DNA from: Dyella_B acidisoli
GTDB lineage: Bacteria; Pseudomonadota; Gammaproteobacteria; Xanthomonadales; Rhodanobacteraceae
Length of the DNA: 64,000 bases
Assembly (NCBI RefSeq): GCF_049532895.1
Contig: NZ_CP064031.1
Span: forward strand, 4,960,001 to 5,024,000
Reading direction: 5' to 3'
Shown here: positions 14,779 through 24,180 of the stretch, one piece after another
Layout of the letters: each line of letters opens with the position of its first letter
Numbering within the stretch: position 1 is the stretch's first letter
Made by a program: the position numbers and the translations under genes
The notes under the pieces: model-generated
Seen by the model: only the letters and a program-made list of their open reading frames with translations
Databases searched by the model: none
What the model was told of the DNA's origin: nothing

Positions 14779-15831
14779 CTAACGGTCTATCCGCACTTTT
14801 GCGACTACCTCATTTACGTAGCGGACGAGCGTCGCGGGCTGGTCTCGTTGAATGAAATGACCGGAGTTCGGAACCACAATATTCTTGCCGTCGGTCGACA
14901 ATGAGGCAATGACATCGTGCGCTCGCTTCCACGCCGCGTAGTAACGCGCCTGTTCCTCGCTACTGAAGTCTGATACTGGTGCGGGATGTCGTGCAGCGGT
15001 TAGCACGATCACCGGCATCGAGCCAAACTCGTTAGCTTCGAAGTAAGCTTCGTGATCGTTGACGTTTTCCCCTGTCACCGAGCCAAAGGTATTTTCGAAT
15101 TCCGATAGATTAGCCTCGTAATACTTCGGCTGAGCTTTCTCGCTATTCAGGGCGGCATGAAGGACAGCATCTGCCTTGTTTGCGTTGTCCAGACACGAGG
15201 AGCCCGTGCTTTCGCGTTCAAGCAACTCACCCGACTTAGCCTTATCCAAACATACGCGTGCATCGGCGATGTAGCGCCCGTTCGCCGCAGTAAGCTCCGC
15301 GGCCTTGCCTGGCGGCAACCCATATCGCTCGAAATGTTGCTGACCTGCATAGCCTGGGTCCACCAGCACCACACCGGCGACTTCGCTCGGATACGTTCTC
15401 GCATACAAACTCGCGTAGATACCTCCGTTCGAATGACCTACCAGCACTACCGGAACGGGCAGCTTAGCGCGCTCAATCAGCCGGTGTAGATCGTCCACGG
15501 CGTTGGCCGCATCCGAAGGACGCGATGCAGCATCGCTGAACCCATAACCAGCCCGGTCATATGAACAAACCGTCGTCGTTTGTGCGATGCGGCCTTGCAC
15601 GTCTTGCCAGCTTGCCGTACTTCCGCCGGTTCCAGCGTCAAGGATCACCACCGGCGAGCCATGCCCAAGGCAAAATAGATTCAACCTACGCGATCCGTCG
15701 ACAGAGACAAGACGTTGTGGATGGGCGTAGGCGGTCGAGGGTACACCTGCGTCGTTTTGACTTGCACAAGTCGCCGTAAATCGAACTACTGCGGCTGCGG
15801 TGAGCCACGCAATCAAATGACGTGCATGCAT
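14779..15831 (-). CDS. Exported alpha/beta hydrolase
   Basis: 350 residues with an N-terminal signal (MHARHLIAWLTAAAVVRFTA). Alpha/beta fold: oxyanion region LDAGTGGSTASW, nucleophile elbow GHSNGG (Ser about 145), a lid with an extra Cys pair, and catalytic His in NSGHFIQRDQP near the C-terminus. Closest in form to periplasmic esterase/lipase-like hydrolases; substrate unknown. The ATG at 15831 is preferred; an in-frame TTG nine codons earlier also exists. Transcribed alone, toward the repeat patch. Confidence 0.82.
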   Translation of the reverse strand: MHARHLIAWLTAAAVVRFTATCASQNDAGVPSTAYAHPQRLVSVDGSRRLNLFCLGHGSPVVILDAGTGGSTASWQDVQGRIAQTTTVCSYDRAGYGFSDAASRPSDAANAVDDLHRLIERAKLPVPVVLVGHSNGGIYASLYARTYPSEVAGVVLVDPGYAGQQHFERYGLPPGKAAELTAANGRYIADARVCLDKAKSGELLERESTGSSCLDNANKADAVLHAALNSEKAQPKYYEANLSEFENTFGSVTGENVNDHEAYFEANEFGSMPVIVLTAARHPAPVSDFSSEEQARYYAAWKRAHDVIASLSTDGKNIVVPNSGHFIQRDQPATLVRYVNEVVAKVRIDR

Positions 15832-15984
15832 AGGTGCGTTATTCCCGCGTAGTGTCAAAATCGAGAGGTGACGAGCTAAGCGTTGACATTAGGCCATAGG
15901 CGGTTTCCAGAACACGGTGACCTTCGAGATAGAAGGTAGCCTCTCCTAGAAATGGAATAATCAGGCTCGTGACGCCAGTGCCGG

Positions 15985-16013
15985 AGTGTCCGCTTCGGGT
16001 GAAAGCGGACACT
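15985..16013. repeat. Dispersed TGTCCGCTT hairpin
   Basis: AGTGTCCGCTT ... AAGCGGACACT, an 11-bp inverted repeat with a short loop between two minus-strand genes. One of four related hairpins in the window (14684, 15985, 16406, 39101). Confidence 0.7.
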
Positions 16014-16027
16014 ACTAATCCAACTAG

Positions 16028-16351
16028 CTAGTCGACAACGAACAACTTGGCGCCAATCTCCGTATAGGAGCGATGCGGTTCTGCACCATCGCCGACCTGA
16101 TAACTCATGCCTGGTCTTAGCGTGAACGTGCGACCGTCTTCGAGCTCCGTGTGGAGCTCGCCTTCCACACACAGCAGGATGTGTCCTTTCGTGCACCAGT
16201 GATCCGCAAGGTAGCCTGGCGTGTACTCGATCATCCGGACCCTCATGCCGCCAAACTGCCGGGTGCGCCAATAGGCGAAGCCAGATTCGCCCTTGTGCTG
16301 GGTTGCATCCACGGAAGACCAGTCGGTTGTTTCAAACGCGATGCCTGACAT
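16028..16351 (-). CDS. DHCW-motif cupin fold protein
   Basis: 107 residues, one cupin domain. The motif ADHWCTKGHILLCVEGELHTELEDGR is the DHCW-type signature with metal-binding His residues, and the second cupin motif is PGMSYQVGDGAEPHRSYTE. The start ATG at 16351 replaces an in-frame TTG two codons upstream. Function of the family is unknown. It is bracketed by two copies of the TGTCCGCT hairpin. Confidence 0.82.
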   Translation of the reverse strand: MSGIAFETTDWSSVDATQHKGESGFAYWRTRQFGGMRVRMIEYTPGYLADHWCTKGHILLCVEGELHTELEDGRTFTLRPGMSYQVGDGAEPHRSYTEIGAKLFVVD

Positions 16352-16405
16352 TTTCAAAGGAGCAACCCCTTTTGGGCTGACGAAGTCGTGAGAGGTGATG
16401 ATGCC

Positions 16406-16433
16406 ATGTCCGCTCCGGGTCGAAAGCGGACAT
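16406..16433. repeat. Dispersed TGTCCGCT hairpin
   Basis: ATGTCCGCT ... AGCGGACAT, a 9-bp inverted repeat with a 10-base loop, upstream of the DHCW cupin gene. Same family as the hairpins at 14684, 15985 and 39101. Confidence 0.7.
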
Positions 16434-16488
16434 TTCGGCGGTTCGTTCCGTCCACCATCGGCTACCCTAGCTAACTAGCAACACCCCC

Positions 16489-16731
16489 TCAGTCCGTGAT
16501 GGCTTTTAGACGCAGTCTTTCGATCTCCTTTTCCTCGAAAGCTCTAACTCTTTTGCGCACTAAATGGATTGGGACTTTCAATTCAAACGCCAGGCGTTGA
16601 ACGACCTGCTTTTTCGTTTCATCACAGACGCTCGCAATGTGCTTCGCCAAATGCGAGGATCTTTTTAAGCAACGAAGCCTAACGGCGCCCAGTTGCTTCC
16701 TGTAAAACTGAGTAGAGTTGCGAGTAAGCAA
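16489..16731 (-). pseudogene. Possible remnant of a phage minor tail protein Z-like gene
   Basis: An 80-codon reading frame without any ATG (only a TTG near its 5' end). The text ETKKQVVQRLAFELKVPIHLVRKRVR resembles the N-terminal part of GpZ-type minor tail proteins, where a conserved helix pair is followed by (L/V)RKRI. The usual family is about 190-200 residues, so this would be a fragment. The resemblance is from memory of the family and weak. If right, phage debris extends beyond the Rhs/XRE region. Confidence 0.3.
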
Positions 16732-17018
16732 CCCTGAGCCAAGCCGGCGGTATACCGTCGGAAGGTACAGAGACTACCTGAGGACTTCAGCGTCCTTCAT
16801 AACAGGCTCGAGCGTCTCGCACCCTACCCAACTCGAAGAGTCATCGTTCCTGCGCGAGAGGGCCTAGTTCACCGCCTTCGAAAGAGTCACATATAGTTTC
16901 AATGAGTTGGCGGTCATCAGCTCCACGGGAGTTAAGCTATGCTGGATCGCTCAACGAGTTGGCTCCGCGAATCCAAGCGTCGCGTAGCACAAACAGAAAT
17001 AACGAAGCAGGAGGGTCT

Positions 17019-17486
17019 ATGAAGACGTTCTTAGCAGTTATCGTTATTGCAAGCACGGTGTTGACCGGATGCAGTACATCCGGCGGTACGGCCTCATCGC
17101 AGAGCGCACGGTCCAGCACGGCATCGAGCACAATCGTGTACGCCGTGAATCCGGCGACCATTGCTTCGTTCACGGTGGGTGTTACCACTATCGATCAGGT
17201 AGAGGCGACGCTTGGGAAACCGGCCGGTGCGGTGCGTACGCCGTCCGGCAACCAAGTGATTGCTTACGCCATCACGCGCAACGAAAACGTCAGCAACGAT
17301 CGCACACCTGAAACAGGTACGGCGCTACCCAAGCGCCATAAAGTTCGCTACTCGACCATGCTGTCATTCGATGCGCAGGGGCGTTGGATCACGTCATGGA
17401 CACGCACTGATGATTTGGGCGATGCATCGCCGGGTTCGTTAGGCAACATGGGCGCCGGCGACGTCATGCGCAATATCGGAGGCTGA
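17019..17486 (+). CDS. Lipoprotein with BamE/SmpA-like segment
   Basis: 155 residues. A lipoprotein signal MKTFLAVIVIASTVLTGCST places the lipidated Cys at residue 17. A Ser-rich linker is followed by FTVGVTTIDQVEATLGKPAG, the pattern of SmpA/BamE/OmlA-type domains (G-x-T-x-x-x-V-x-x-x-LG-x-P). It ends in a Gly-rich tail. The ATG at 17019 follows a strong GCAGGAGGG ribosome site; a longer in-frame reading to 16902 is not needed. Likely anchored in the outer membrane; function unknown. Confidence 0.82.
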   Translation: MKTFLAVIVIASTVLTGCSTSGGTASSQSARSSTASSTIVYAVNPATIASFTVGVTTIDQVEATLGKPAGAVRTPSGNQVIAYAITRNENVSNDRTPETGTALPKRHKVRYSTMLSFDAQGRWITSWTRTDDLGDASPGSLGNMGAGDVMRNIGG

Positions 17487-17549
17487 CAGGGTGCCCGCAT
17501 TTGGCCAACAGTGTTTGCGGCGAGGACTTTCTCAGGCGTCAAACCTCTC

Positions 17550-18473
17550 TCAACTCCCCCGTTCGTTGTCACCAAGAATCTTGATGACAAAGTCTATGAA
17601 TGCACGCACTTTCGCGGCGCGATGGTGGCGAGAGGGATAGATGGCATAAAGCGGAAAGCGTTCATCCGACCAGTCGGGAAAGAGCTCAACCAAACGGCCG
17701 CTTCGCAACAATTGCTCGCACCCAATTTCGAGTATCTGCGCAATGCCGGCGCCGGCCTCACAGGCATTGAGCAGCGTTCCCGAATCAGATACCAGCAGGC
17801 GTCCTTTGACGCGTAATGGCACTACCTCCTTTTTCCTCCTTACTTCCCATTCGTAAGGACGTCCGTTCGCTGCATCATAGAAATCGATGCAATCATGCTT
17901 TTCCACTTCTTTTGGATGTCGTGGCTTAGTGTGCCTTTTGAGGTACGCAGGTGAGGCAACAGTTATCACCCGTGTTTCGGTGAGTTTGCGTGCCACAAAT
18001 GAACCAACGGGCGGCTCGCCGAAACGCAACGCCAAATCGAAACCATCGGCCACAAGGTCCCCCGTCGAATCGCGCATGATCAACTGGACAGAAAGCTCCG
18101 GATACTGCGCGAGGAAGGACGTGAGATGCTTGGCGAGAACGACGCGCGAAAAATACGGATCGATGTTAATGCGCAGCCGCCCTTGTACCTTCTGGGTTGA
18201 ACTCGCCGCTCGCGTGGCCGCATCTTCAATACCCGCGAGGTGAGGGCCTACCTCCTCGTAGAAGCGTCGCCCTTCGTCCGTTAATGAAAGCGATCGCGTT
18301 GTACGAGCCAGGAGTCGAGCCCCAACGCGTTGCTCCAACCGTTGCAACGCACGACTTACACCGGATGGAGACAAATCCAACGCCTCGGCAGCACCGGCGA
18401 TGGTCCCGGCTTCCACGATCGCGAAAAGCACGGAGACGCCGGAAAAGAGTTTAGTGTTTTGCGCCATGGTCAT
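17550..18473 (-). CDS. LysR-family transcriptional regulator
   Basis: 307 residues. N-terminal winged HTH (about 8-66, LFAIVEAGTIAGAAEALDLSPSGVSRALQRLE), then a periplasmic-binding-like effector domain with the usual ISYPSRHHR-like end (YAIYPSRHHRAAKVRAFIDF). Divergent from the NmrA-like gene 136 bases away, the common layout in which a LysR activates its neighbour. An alternative ATG lies two codons in. Effector unknown. Confidence 0.88.
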   Translation of the reverse strand: MTMAQNTKLFSGVSVLFAIVEAGTIAGAAEALDLSPSGVSRALQRLEQRVGARLLARTTRSLSLTDEGRRFYEEVGPHLAGIEDAATRAASSTQKVQGRLRINIDPYFSRVVLAKHLTSFLAQYPELSVQLIMRDSTGDLVADGFDLALRFGEPPVGSFVARKLTETRVITVASPAYLKRHTKPRHPKEVEKHDCIDFYDAANGRPYEWEVRRKKEVVPLRVKGRLLVSDSGTLLNACEAGAGIAQILEIGCEQLLRSGRLVELFPDWSDERFPLYAIYPSRHHRAAKVRAFIDFVIKILGDNERGS

Positions 18474-18609
18474 TCATGACAAAAGTGCACGACTAAAACG
18501 ACATAGACGCTATTGAAGCATGAATAGCAAGACTAGATAGTGACGACACGGACGGCCGCCCCAGGCCAAACCCGCCGCAACGCTCACTATTCAAGCAGGA
18601 CTACCCACT

Positions 18610-19470
18610 ATGTATGCCATTACAGGTATCACCGGCAAAGTCGGTGGAGCGCTCGCGCGCACCTTGTTGTCCGAAGGAAAGCCGGTTCGCGCTGTATTGA
18701 GGAATCAAGACAAAGCCCGGGAGTGGGCCCAGCGAGGCTGCGATGTAGCCTTGGCCAAAATGGATGATGTGGCCTCACTGACAGCCGCCTTTAAGGGTGC
18801 CGATAGCGTTTTCATCCTGCCGCCTTCCGAATTCGCCCCCCTGCCCGGCTTCCCTGAGGCGCGTGCAGTTATCGATGTGGTCAAAACCGCGCTTGAATCC
18901 GCGCGTCCTGCCAAAGTGGTCTGTCTTTCGACCATCGGCGCCCAGGCCACGAGAACCAACCTCCTGAGTCAGCGCACGCTGATGGAAGAGGCCCTCGCCG
19001 GCTTGAACATCCCGGTGACATTCCTGCGCCCTGCCTGGTTTATGGAGAACTTTGCATGGGATGTGGAATCAGCCCGTCAAGAAGGCGTCATCCACAGCTT
19101 TCTACAACCGCTCGACAAACCCGTTCCGATGATTGCCACAAGGGATGTCGGACGCATCGCTGCGGAACTCATTCAACAAAATTGGCAAGGATGCCGAGCC
19201 GTCGAATTAGAAGCGACAAAACGGATATCACCCAACGAGATTGCAGCCACCTTTGCCAAGGTGCTTGATCGCCCTGTGACCGCGCAGATCGTCCCGCGGG
19301 AAACCTGGGAAGAGTTGTTCACGTCCCAAGGTATGAAAAACCCTATCCCGCGGATGCTGATGCTCGATGGTTTCAACGAAGGCTGGATTGAATTTGAAGG
19401 CAATCCGTCTCGTATTCTTCGCGGCGATACCGAATTGGAGACGGTGCTTCGGGAAGTCGCAGTTGGATAA
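18610..19470 (+). CDS. NmrA/NAD(P)H-binding SDR-like protein
   Basis: 286 residues. N-terminal Rossmann motif TGITGKVGG (GxxGxxG, about 6-14), then NmrA-type text (FILPPSEFAP, VVCLSTIGA, LRPAWFMENFAW). Family members are NAD(P)-sensing regulators or quinone/azo reductases. Divergent from the LysR gene, probably its target. The ATG at 18610 has GCAGGA upstream. Confidence 0.85.
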   Translation: MYAITGITGKVGGALARTLLSEGKPVRAVLRNQDKAREWAQRGCDVALAKMDDVASLTAAFKGADSVFILPPSEFAPLPGFPEARAVIDVVKTALESARPAKVVCLSTIGAQATRTNLLSQRTLMEEALAGLNIPVTFLRPAWFMENFAWDVESARQEGVIHSFLQPLDKPVPMIATRDVGRIAAELIQQNWQGCRAVELEATKRISPNEIAATFAKVLDRPVTAQIVPRETWEELFTSQGMKNPIPRMLMLDGFNEGWIEFEGNPSRILRGDTELETVLREVAVG

Positions 19471-19617
19471 ATGCAAAACAGTGCCAGGTTGACTCATGGG
19501 ATGAAGCTCAACCTGGTACCGTTTCTGCGTTTCTGCGGTACCGTTTCTGCGACTTCCTACTCATGAAGCGTTGTATGTCTCGCCCATCGTCCTCGCTCAA
19601 TAGGCTTAAGGAAGGGG

Positions 19618-20721
19618 TCAAAATATGTCCCTACCTTCAACAATATTGAGTAACCTTGGAAACACATAAAGGCCCGGTCTGCGTCCCTTTCCGGGACGGA
19701 TACATCGGACAATCTTCGCCTCAACGAGTTGTTGCACCACCTTATGCGCGGACGCAGCAGGAATCTCTGCGCTGTTCTGCAAGCCAGCAATACGGAAAAT
19801 AGGGCTTGCAAAGATAGTGTCAACAATTAGCGCGCTGTGTTGTGAGTGCGTTGCGTCGCGGACAGCTACCTTCATCTCTTCATAGAGCTTGTAGATTCCG
19901 CTGGCGGCTTCAATGTTCTTGTTGGCCTGCTCGGTTACGGCCCTCAAAAAGAAGATAACCCACTCATTCCACTCACCTCTGTCTGTGACTGCACGGAGCC
20001 TTGCGTAATATTCGTCGCGATGACTTTCAAGGTAACCCGACAGGTAGAACATCGGTGCGTGGATACGCTTTTTACAGTAAAGAAACAACGGAATTAAAAG
20101 GCGACCGATGCGCCCATTACCATCTATGAAGGGGTGGATGACTTCGAACTGCGCGTGGACCACGGCAGCCTGGATCAGGGGATCCATGTCATCGCCAGCA
20201 ATGTACTTCTCAAATGCCTCCAGATGCTCAATCAAGATCATCGGGTTGGGCGGTACAAAATTCGCCTGATCGATCGAGCAACCCTTGGGTCCAATCCAAT
20301 TTTGCTCCGTACGAAAGCTGCCTGGCTGCTTATCTTGACCACGAACCCCATCCATCAGAACGCTATGCAGCGACCTGATCAGCTGAAGGGAAATCGGGCG
20401 CTCTTCCACCTCCCGTGACGCACGCCGCAGCGCAGTGCGGTAATTCAGCACCTCCTCGACATCATCATTCTTTGCATCATCGAACTGCTCACCTGCATCG
20501 CTCTCTAGCACATCACCCACAGTGGCCTGAGTGCCCTCGATGCGCGACGACAAGACAGCCTCTTGGGTCGTCAGAGGAGAGAGCATAACCTCAGCGTTTA
20601 CCATGCCCTTCAACAGGCCGTCATATTGCGATAGCGCTGCGATTGCTTGGCCGAGGGGCGTGATCAGCCGGCTAGCATCGAGCACGCTGAGGGGAAGAGC
20701 ATCCGGGATCCAAGGTTTCAT
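19618..20721 (-). CDS. Fic-family AMP-transferase with N-terminal inhibitory motif
   Basis: 367 residues. The Fic active site HPFIDGNGRIGRLLIPLFL (catalytic His about 197) is canonical (HPFx(D/E)GNGRxxR), so AMPylation should be possible. An N-terminal SSRIEGT (about 52-58) matches the inhibitory S/TxxxE(G/N) motif of class II Fic proteins, meaning self-inhibition without a separate antitoxin. The C-terminal 80 residues form a winged-helix-like segment (AGLQNSAEIPAASAHKVVQQLVEAKIV). ATG 20721 is preferred over an in-frame TTG upstream. Targets unknown. Confidence 0.9.
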   Translation of the reverse strand: MKPWIPDALPLSVLDASRLITPLGQAIAALSQYDGLLKGMVNAEVMLSPLTTQEAVLSSRIEGTQATVGDVLESDAGEQFDDAKNDDVEEVLNYRTALRRASREVEERPISLQLIRSLHSVLMDGVRGQDKQPGSFRTEQNWIGPKGCSIDQANFVPPNPMILIEHLEAFEKYIAGDDMDPLIQAAVVHAQFEVIHPFIDGNGRIGRLLIPLFLYCKKRIHAPMFYLSGYLESHRDEYYARLRAVTDRGEWNEWVIFFLRAVTEQANKNIEAASGIYKLYEEMKVAVRDATHSQHSALIVDTIFASPIFRIAGLQNSAEIPAASAHKVVQQLVEAKIVRCIRPGKGRRPGLYVFPRLLNIVEGRDIF

Positions 20722-20998
20722 GATCCCAAGATATAGGAGCAATTTTTTTTGTCTACAGAATTTCGACCTTTTTTGGAATCAAATTTTCTTTCTTCCAGAT
20801 CTTGGAAATTTCGTGGGGAGAAGTTTTCCGCATATTTTGGGGGTAAGGCCTACGGCGCCCCTAAATGTTGGGGATCTTTTCGCCCGTTGCCAAAATCCGT
20901 CTCAAACCTGTCGGTCCCAAGATGCTCGCACTGGGCCGATCTCGGGTCCGCGCGGACAGGATTGGCGACACAGCAGGCACCACTCCTACACATCCAAA

Positions 20999-21937
20999 TC
21001 AGCCACCAGTATAAGGACCTGTTCCAGGCAAAACGCGCAACAACGCTCGGCTGATCATCGACGGATAGACGGAGAGATGGTCCTCGTCGGGGATGACAAA
21101 GTTCTCAACGGAAAGATGCGGGTATTTGCGTTCCTTCAAGCTTAGGGTGAATTCCCTTGCATCCTGCACCATGTCAAAGGTTTTGTTGTAGCGAGGCGCC
21201 TTTTTGATGGCTTCGAATTCACCGTCGTAGAGCAATACACGAGCCGTAAGATCGCGATGCGTTTTGGCATAGACCTCTTCGTAGCGCTTGATTACATGAT
21301 CGTCGTACTGCAAAGACGGGCTACTGAGGATATAGGTCTGGAACATCTCAGGCTTCGTTAACAGTACGAAGGCTCCGAATAGGCCGCCATAGGAATGACC
21401 GACAAAGTATCGACGCGACATGTCGACCCGATATTTATCAGCAATCAAAGGAAAGACCTGCCCTTCGACGTAGTCCCGGTAGGCCTCAGCTTCGCCGTAA
21501 TGTGATGCTTGGTACTGATCCGGCCTGCGTGGATGTTGAAGTACGTTGGTAGGCGTAAAGTCTCGGCTGCGACTTTCTGCGGACGAGTCGCCGGCAGCAT
21601 ATGACAGGCCAACCAGCACGAATTCCTCGATGTTCTGCCCTCCCGCACCAAGTCTGTTGCGGATGCTGTGAATCAGCGGGAACGAATAATCCGCATCAAC
21701 CACGAACAGCACGGGATATTTTTTGTTGGTGCTTGCATAGGAGACCGGAAGGTCGACCCAGACCTGATACAGACGATGCGATTGAGCAGAAGGCAGTGTA
21801 TGAACAATTGTGTTCGGAACCTCGTAGCGCGGCAGTGATTCATCGGCCTTGGCGCTAGATACAACCATCGCCAGCGTCATGCAAAGAGAAACGTTACGGA
21901 TGACCTTGCCTACCCATCCAATAGAAAGCGATTGCAT
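20999..21937 (-). CDS. Exported esterase-D-like alpha/beta hydrolase
   Basis: 312 residues with a signal peptide (ending near SSAKA). Esterase D/IroE type: YPVLFVVDADYSF, nucleophile GHSYGG (about 170), and a C-terminal His in PDEDHLSVYPSMISRAL. Related enzymes hydrolyse siderophore esters or other acyl esters in the periplasm; no siderophore genes are nearby. ATG 21937 follows AAAGGAACTAATC, a good ribosome site. Confidence 0.85.
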   Translation of the reverse strand: MQSLSIGWVGKVIRNVSLCMTLAMVVSSAKADESLPRYEVPNTIVHTLPSAQSHRLYQVWVDLPVSYASTNKKYPVLFVVDADYSFPLIHSIRNRLGAGGQNIEEFVLVGLSYAAGDSSAESRSRDFTPTNVLQHPRRPDQYQASHYGEAEAYRDYVEGQVFPLIADKYRVDMSRRYFVGHSYGGLFGAFVLLTKPEMFQTYILSSPSLQYDDHVIKRYEEVYAKTHRDLTARVLLYDGEFEAIKKAPRYNKTFDMVQDAREFTLSLKERKYPHLSVENFVIPDEDHLSVYPSMISRALLRVLPGTGPYTGG

Positions 21938-22012
21938 GATTAGTTCCTTTCTCGATAGGTGATCACTTGCACCCAGCACGACCAAGGTTCCCCTTAGGTC
22001 GCATATGTTGAC

Positions 22013-22636
22013 TTAGGTACCTAGCTGCCATGTCACAACGTGCCCCTTGATGATCCAGTGTCCACCGGACTTTTCGAGGTAGAAGTATCGTCCCATGGAT
22101 TTGCTCTGATCTAGCCAGCTAACGATACCCACGTAAATGAGTGCGTGACCACGGTCTGTAGCAATGGCCGGTCGCGACATATAGAAGGCCATTTCTGGCT
22201 GCGAGGCGGGCTTTTCAGTTACACCCTTGCCATACAAAAACTGAGGCACATTCACCGGCAACGCGTGAGTCAAGGTAGAGGGCACCTGGCCTTCGTGAAG
22301 CATCTTCTTGGAAAGCTCCACTGTTACCGATGGCATAGCGGAACTGAGCCTCTCCACTAATGCTTCCGGGGTGGTATCGGCCGACCTCATTCCACTGCAT
22401 CCTCCAATCGCAAAGCCGTTGTCTACAGGAGGATTGCAGTCAAACGTTGCCGTCTGCGTTGCGACCAGGACTGGCTTGTTGCTCCCAGCTGGATATTCGG
22501 CCTGAAGAACGGTGGCTGCTACTTCATAATCGGCCTGAGATAGCCCCGTACCCTTCGACGACTCCTGTGCCGCCAAAAGGTGCAACGGTAGGGCCAGACA
22601 GATCACAGCTGCCAGGCCGGAGATGAGCTTGCGCAC
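22013..22636 (-). CDS. Exported protein of unknown function
   Basis: 207 residues with a clear signal peptide (MRKLISGLAAVICLALPLHLL). It starts at GTG with AGGGCGAC upstream. The mature part has a Cys pair (CNPPVDNGFAIGGC) that may form a disulfide and no recognised catalytic motif. It lies 76 bases upstream of the esterase-D-like gene on the same strand and could be co-transcribed. No family recognised. Confidence 0.7.
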   Translation of the reverse strand: MRKLISGLAAVICLALPLHLLAAQESSKGTGLSQADYEVAATVLQAEYPAGSNKPVLVATQTATFDCNPPVDNGFAIGGCSGMRSADTTPEALVERLSSAMPSVTVELSKKMLHEGQVPSTLTHALPVNVPQFLYGKGVTEKPASQPEMAFYMSRPAIATDRGHALIYVGIVSWLDQSKSMGRYFYLEKSGGHWIIKGHVVTWQLGT

Positions 22637-22744
22637 TTTGTCGCCCTTTAAGACTTTCGACGCAGTAGAAGAATCAGTTAGACGACAATCTTCGCTTTGA
22701 GTTGAACGTGAATGTCTCGAACGTCAACGGTAAATACACGCTGA

Positions 22745-23881
22745 TCAGAATGTCGGTGTGGTCACATAACCACTCTGCCGCCGTTCCCACCTCCGGCGTA
22801 TAGGCTCCCGCAACCGCAAGCATGGCCGCTCCACCAGATAGTGAAGCGCCGCGCCGACAACGAGTACGGATGCTATATAGATCAGCACTGTCCAAATGCC
22901 GTGCCCATCGACCCATGGCGCGAAACGGCCGTGCAATTGCCCGTAAACCATCTTGTGGGTCAGATAGAGACTGTAAGATGCCGTCCCAAACCATTCCGCC
23001 CCCGGAATTCGAATACTAGCCAGCACACTGCGTTGGCTAGCCGCCCCCGCCACAAGCGCCGTCATGGCAACGGACAGAATCGGATAGCCGAATACATTGG
23101 CAGCCAAGTCAAAGCGTTGCTCCCCATTAAAACCCCACATGCACAGGCCGATGAGCAAGACTCCCGTCATCAGCACGCCGTTGGCATTACGTTCGATCCA
23201 CGCCCAGCCACGCGTGCGATAACTGCGTGCAGCTGCTAGCGCGACACCGCCGAGCAGATCGTCAAGACGGGCATACGTCGGGTAGTAGAGGAAGCGCAGA
23301 TATGCGTCGCCTGCTTCACTACCGTTGGCCTGAATTGGTTGAACAAAGTGCATCCATAGCCAAGTGCGAAGCACTATGCCGCCTAGGACCAACGCAGCGA
23401 TAACGGCTGCACCGCGCACAAGTCGACCTGTGCGTAAGAGCAAGAGTGCAAGCAACGGGAACAACAGATAGAACTGTTCTTCCACACACAATGACCAAGC
23501 GTGTGAAAAAGCGCCACGATTTGGATCAATGAACAGATTGAGTGTGTAGGCAAGGAACTGCCACAGCGGCATCATGCCTGGCTCTTCGCGCATCGAAGGC
23601 CACGCGACATAGATACCCAGAACCAAAAAGTAGGCGGGCAAGGTTCGAAAGCCTCGCCGAAGATAGAAGTCGACAAAATCGATGCCGCCACGGGAGACGA
23701 GAGCATTGAACACCTGCGAGCCGATCAGGAAACCTGATAGTGCAAAGAACAGGTCCACACCCATCCAGCCACTCCAGCGCAGTACGCCTCCTCCCATATA
23801 GCCAGCCAAATAACTGTGAAATGGCATGACCCACAGAATCGCGATCGCTCGCAACAGGTCAAGCCCCGGCTTCCGTTCCAT
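22745..23881 (-). CDS. Acyltransferase 3 (OafA/YrhL-type) membrane protein
   Basis: 378 residues with about ten membrane helices. The first helix carries the family signature GLDLLRAIAILWVMPFHSY (conserved Arg and His), then WSGWMGVDLFFALSGFLIG and EEQFYLLFPLLALLLL. Such proteins O-acylate exported glycans or lipids. ATG 23881 has AGGGGAAATC; the longer in-frame reading to 23944 is rejected. The 299 bases to the next gene show nothing supported. Confidence 0.9.
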   Translation of the reverse strand: MERKPGLDLLRAIAILWVMPFHSYLAGYMGGGVLRWSGWMGVDLFFALSGFLIGSQVFNALVSRGGIDFVDFYLRRGFRTLPAYFLVLGIYVAWPSMREEPGMMPLWQFLAYTLNLFIDPNRGAFSHAWSLCVEEQFYLLFPLLALLLLRTGRLVRGAAVIAALVLGGIVLRTWLWMHFVQPIQANGSEAGDAYLRFLYYPTYARLDDLLGGVALAAARSYRTRGWAWIERNANGVLMTGVLLIGLCMWGFNGEQRFDLAANVFGYPILSVAMTALVAGAASQRSVLASIRIPGAEWFGTASYSLYLTHKMVYGQLHGRFAPWVDGHGIWTVLIYIASVLVVGAALHYLVERPCLRLREPIRRRWERRQSGYVTTPTF

Positions 23882-24180
23882 GATTTCCCCTGTTGAGCAG
23901 GCTAGCGGCCTGCGAATGAGCGATGCGGTTCGTGCGCGTGGCACTGTAGCGCCAACTTATCTTGCGGTCGCTCTAATTTACTTGGAATTTGTGGCTTCGC
24001 TCTGGCGCAAAGGAAGACAGACTATGACTGGCTTTGCTCATTTGACGAGCAACACAAAGCATTCTGGCCGAACTGCGGTCTCCACGAACACGCCACATAG
24101 GCGACGCTGGTGACATGCAAGCCAAAAAGAATATAGTCCCGGCGACAAGACCCTGCGCTGCTCATACAAAGATCTAATCC

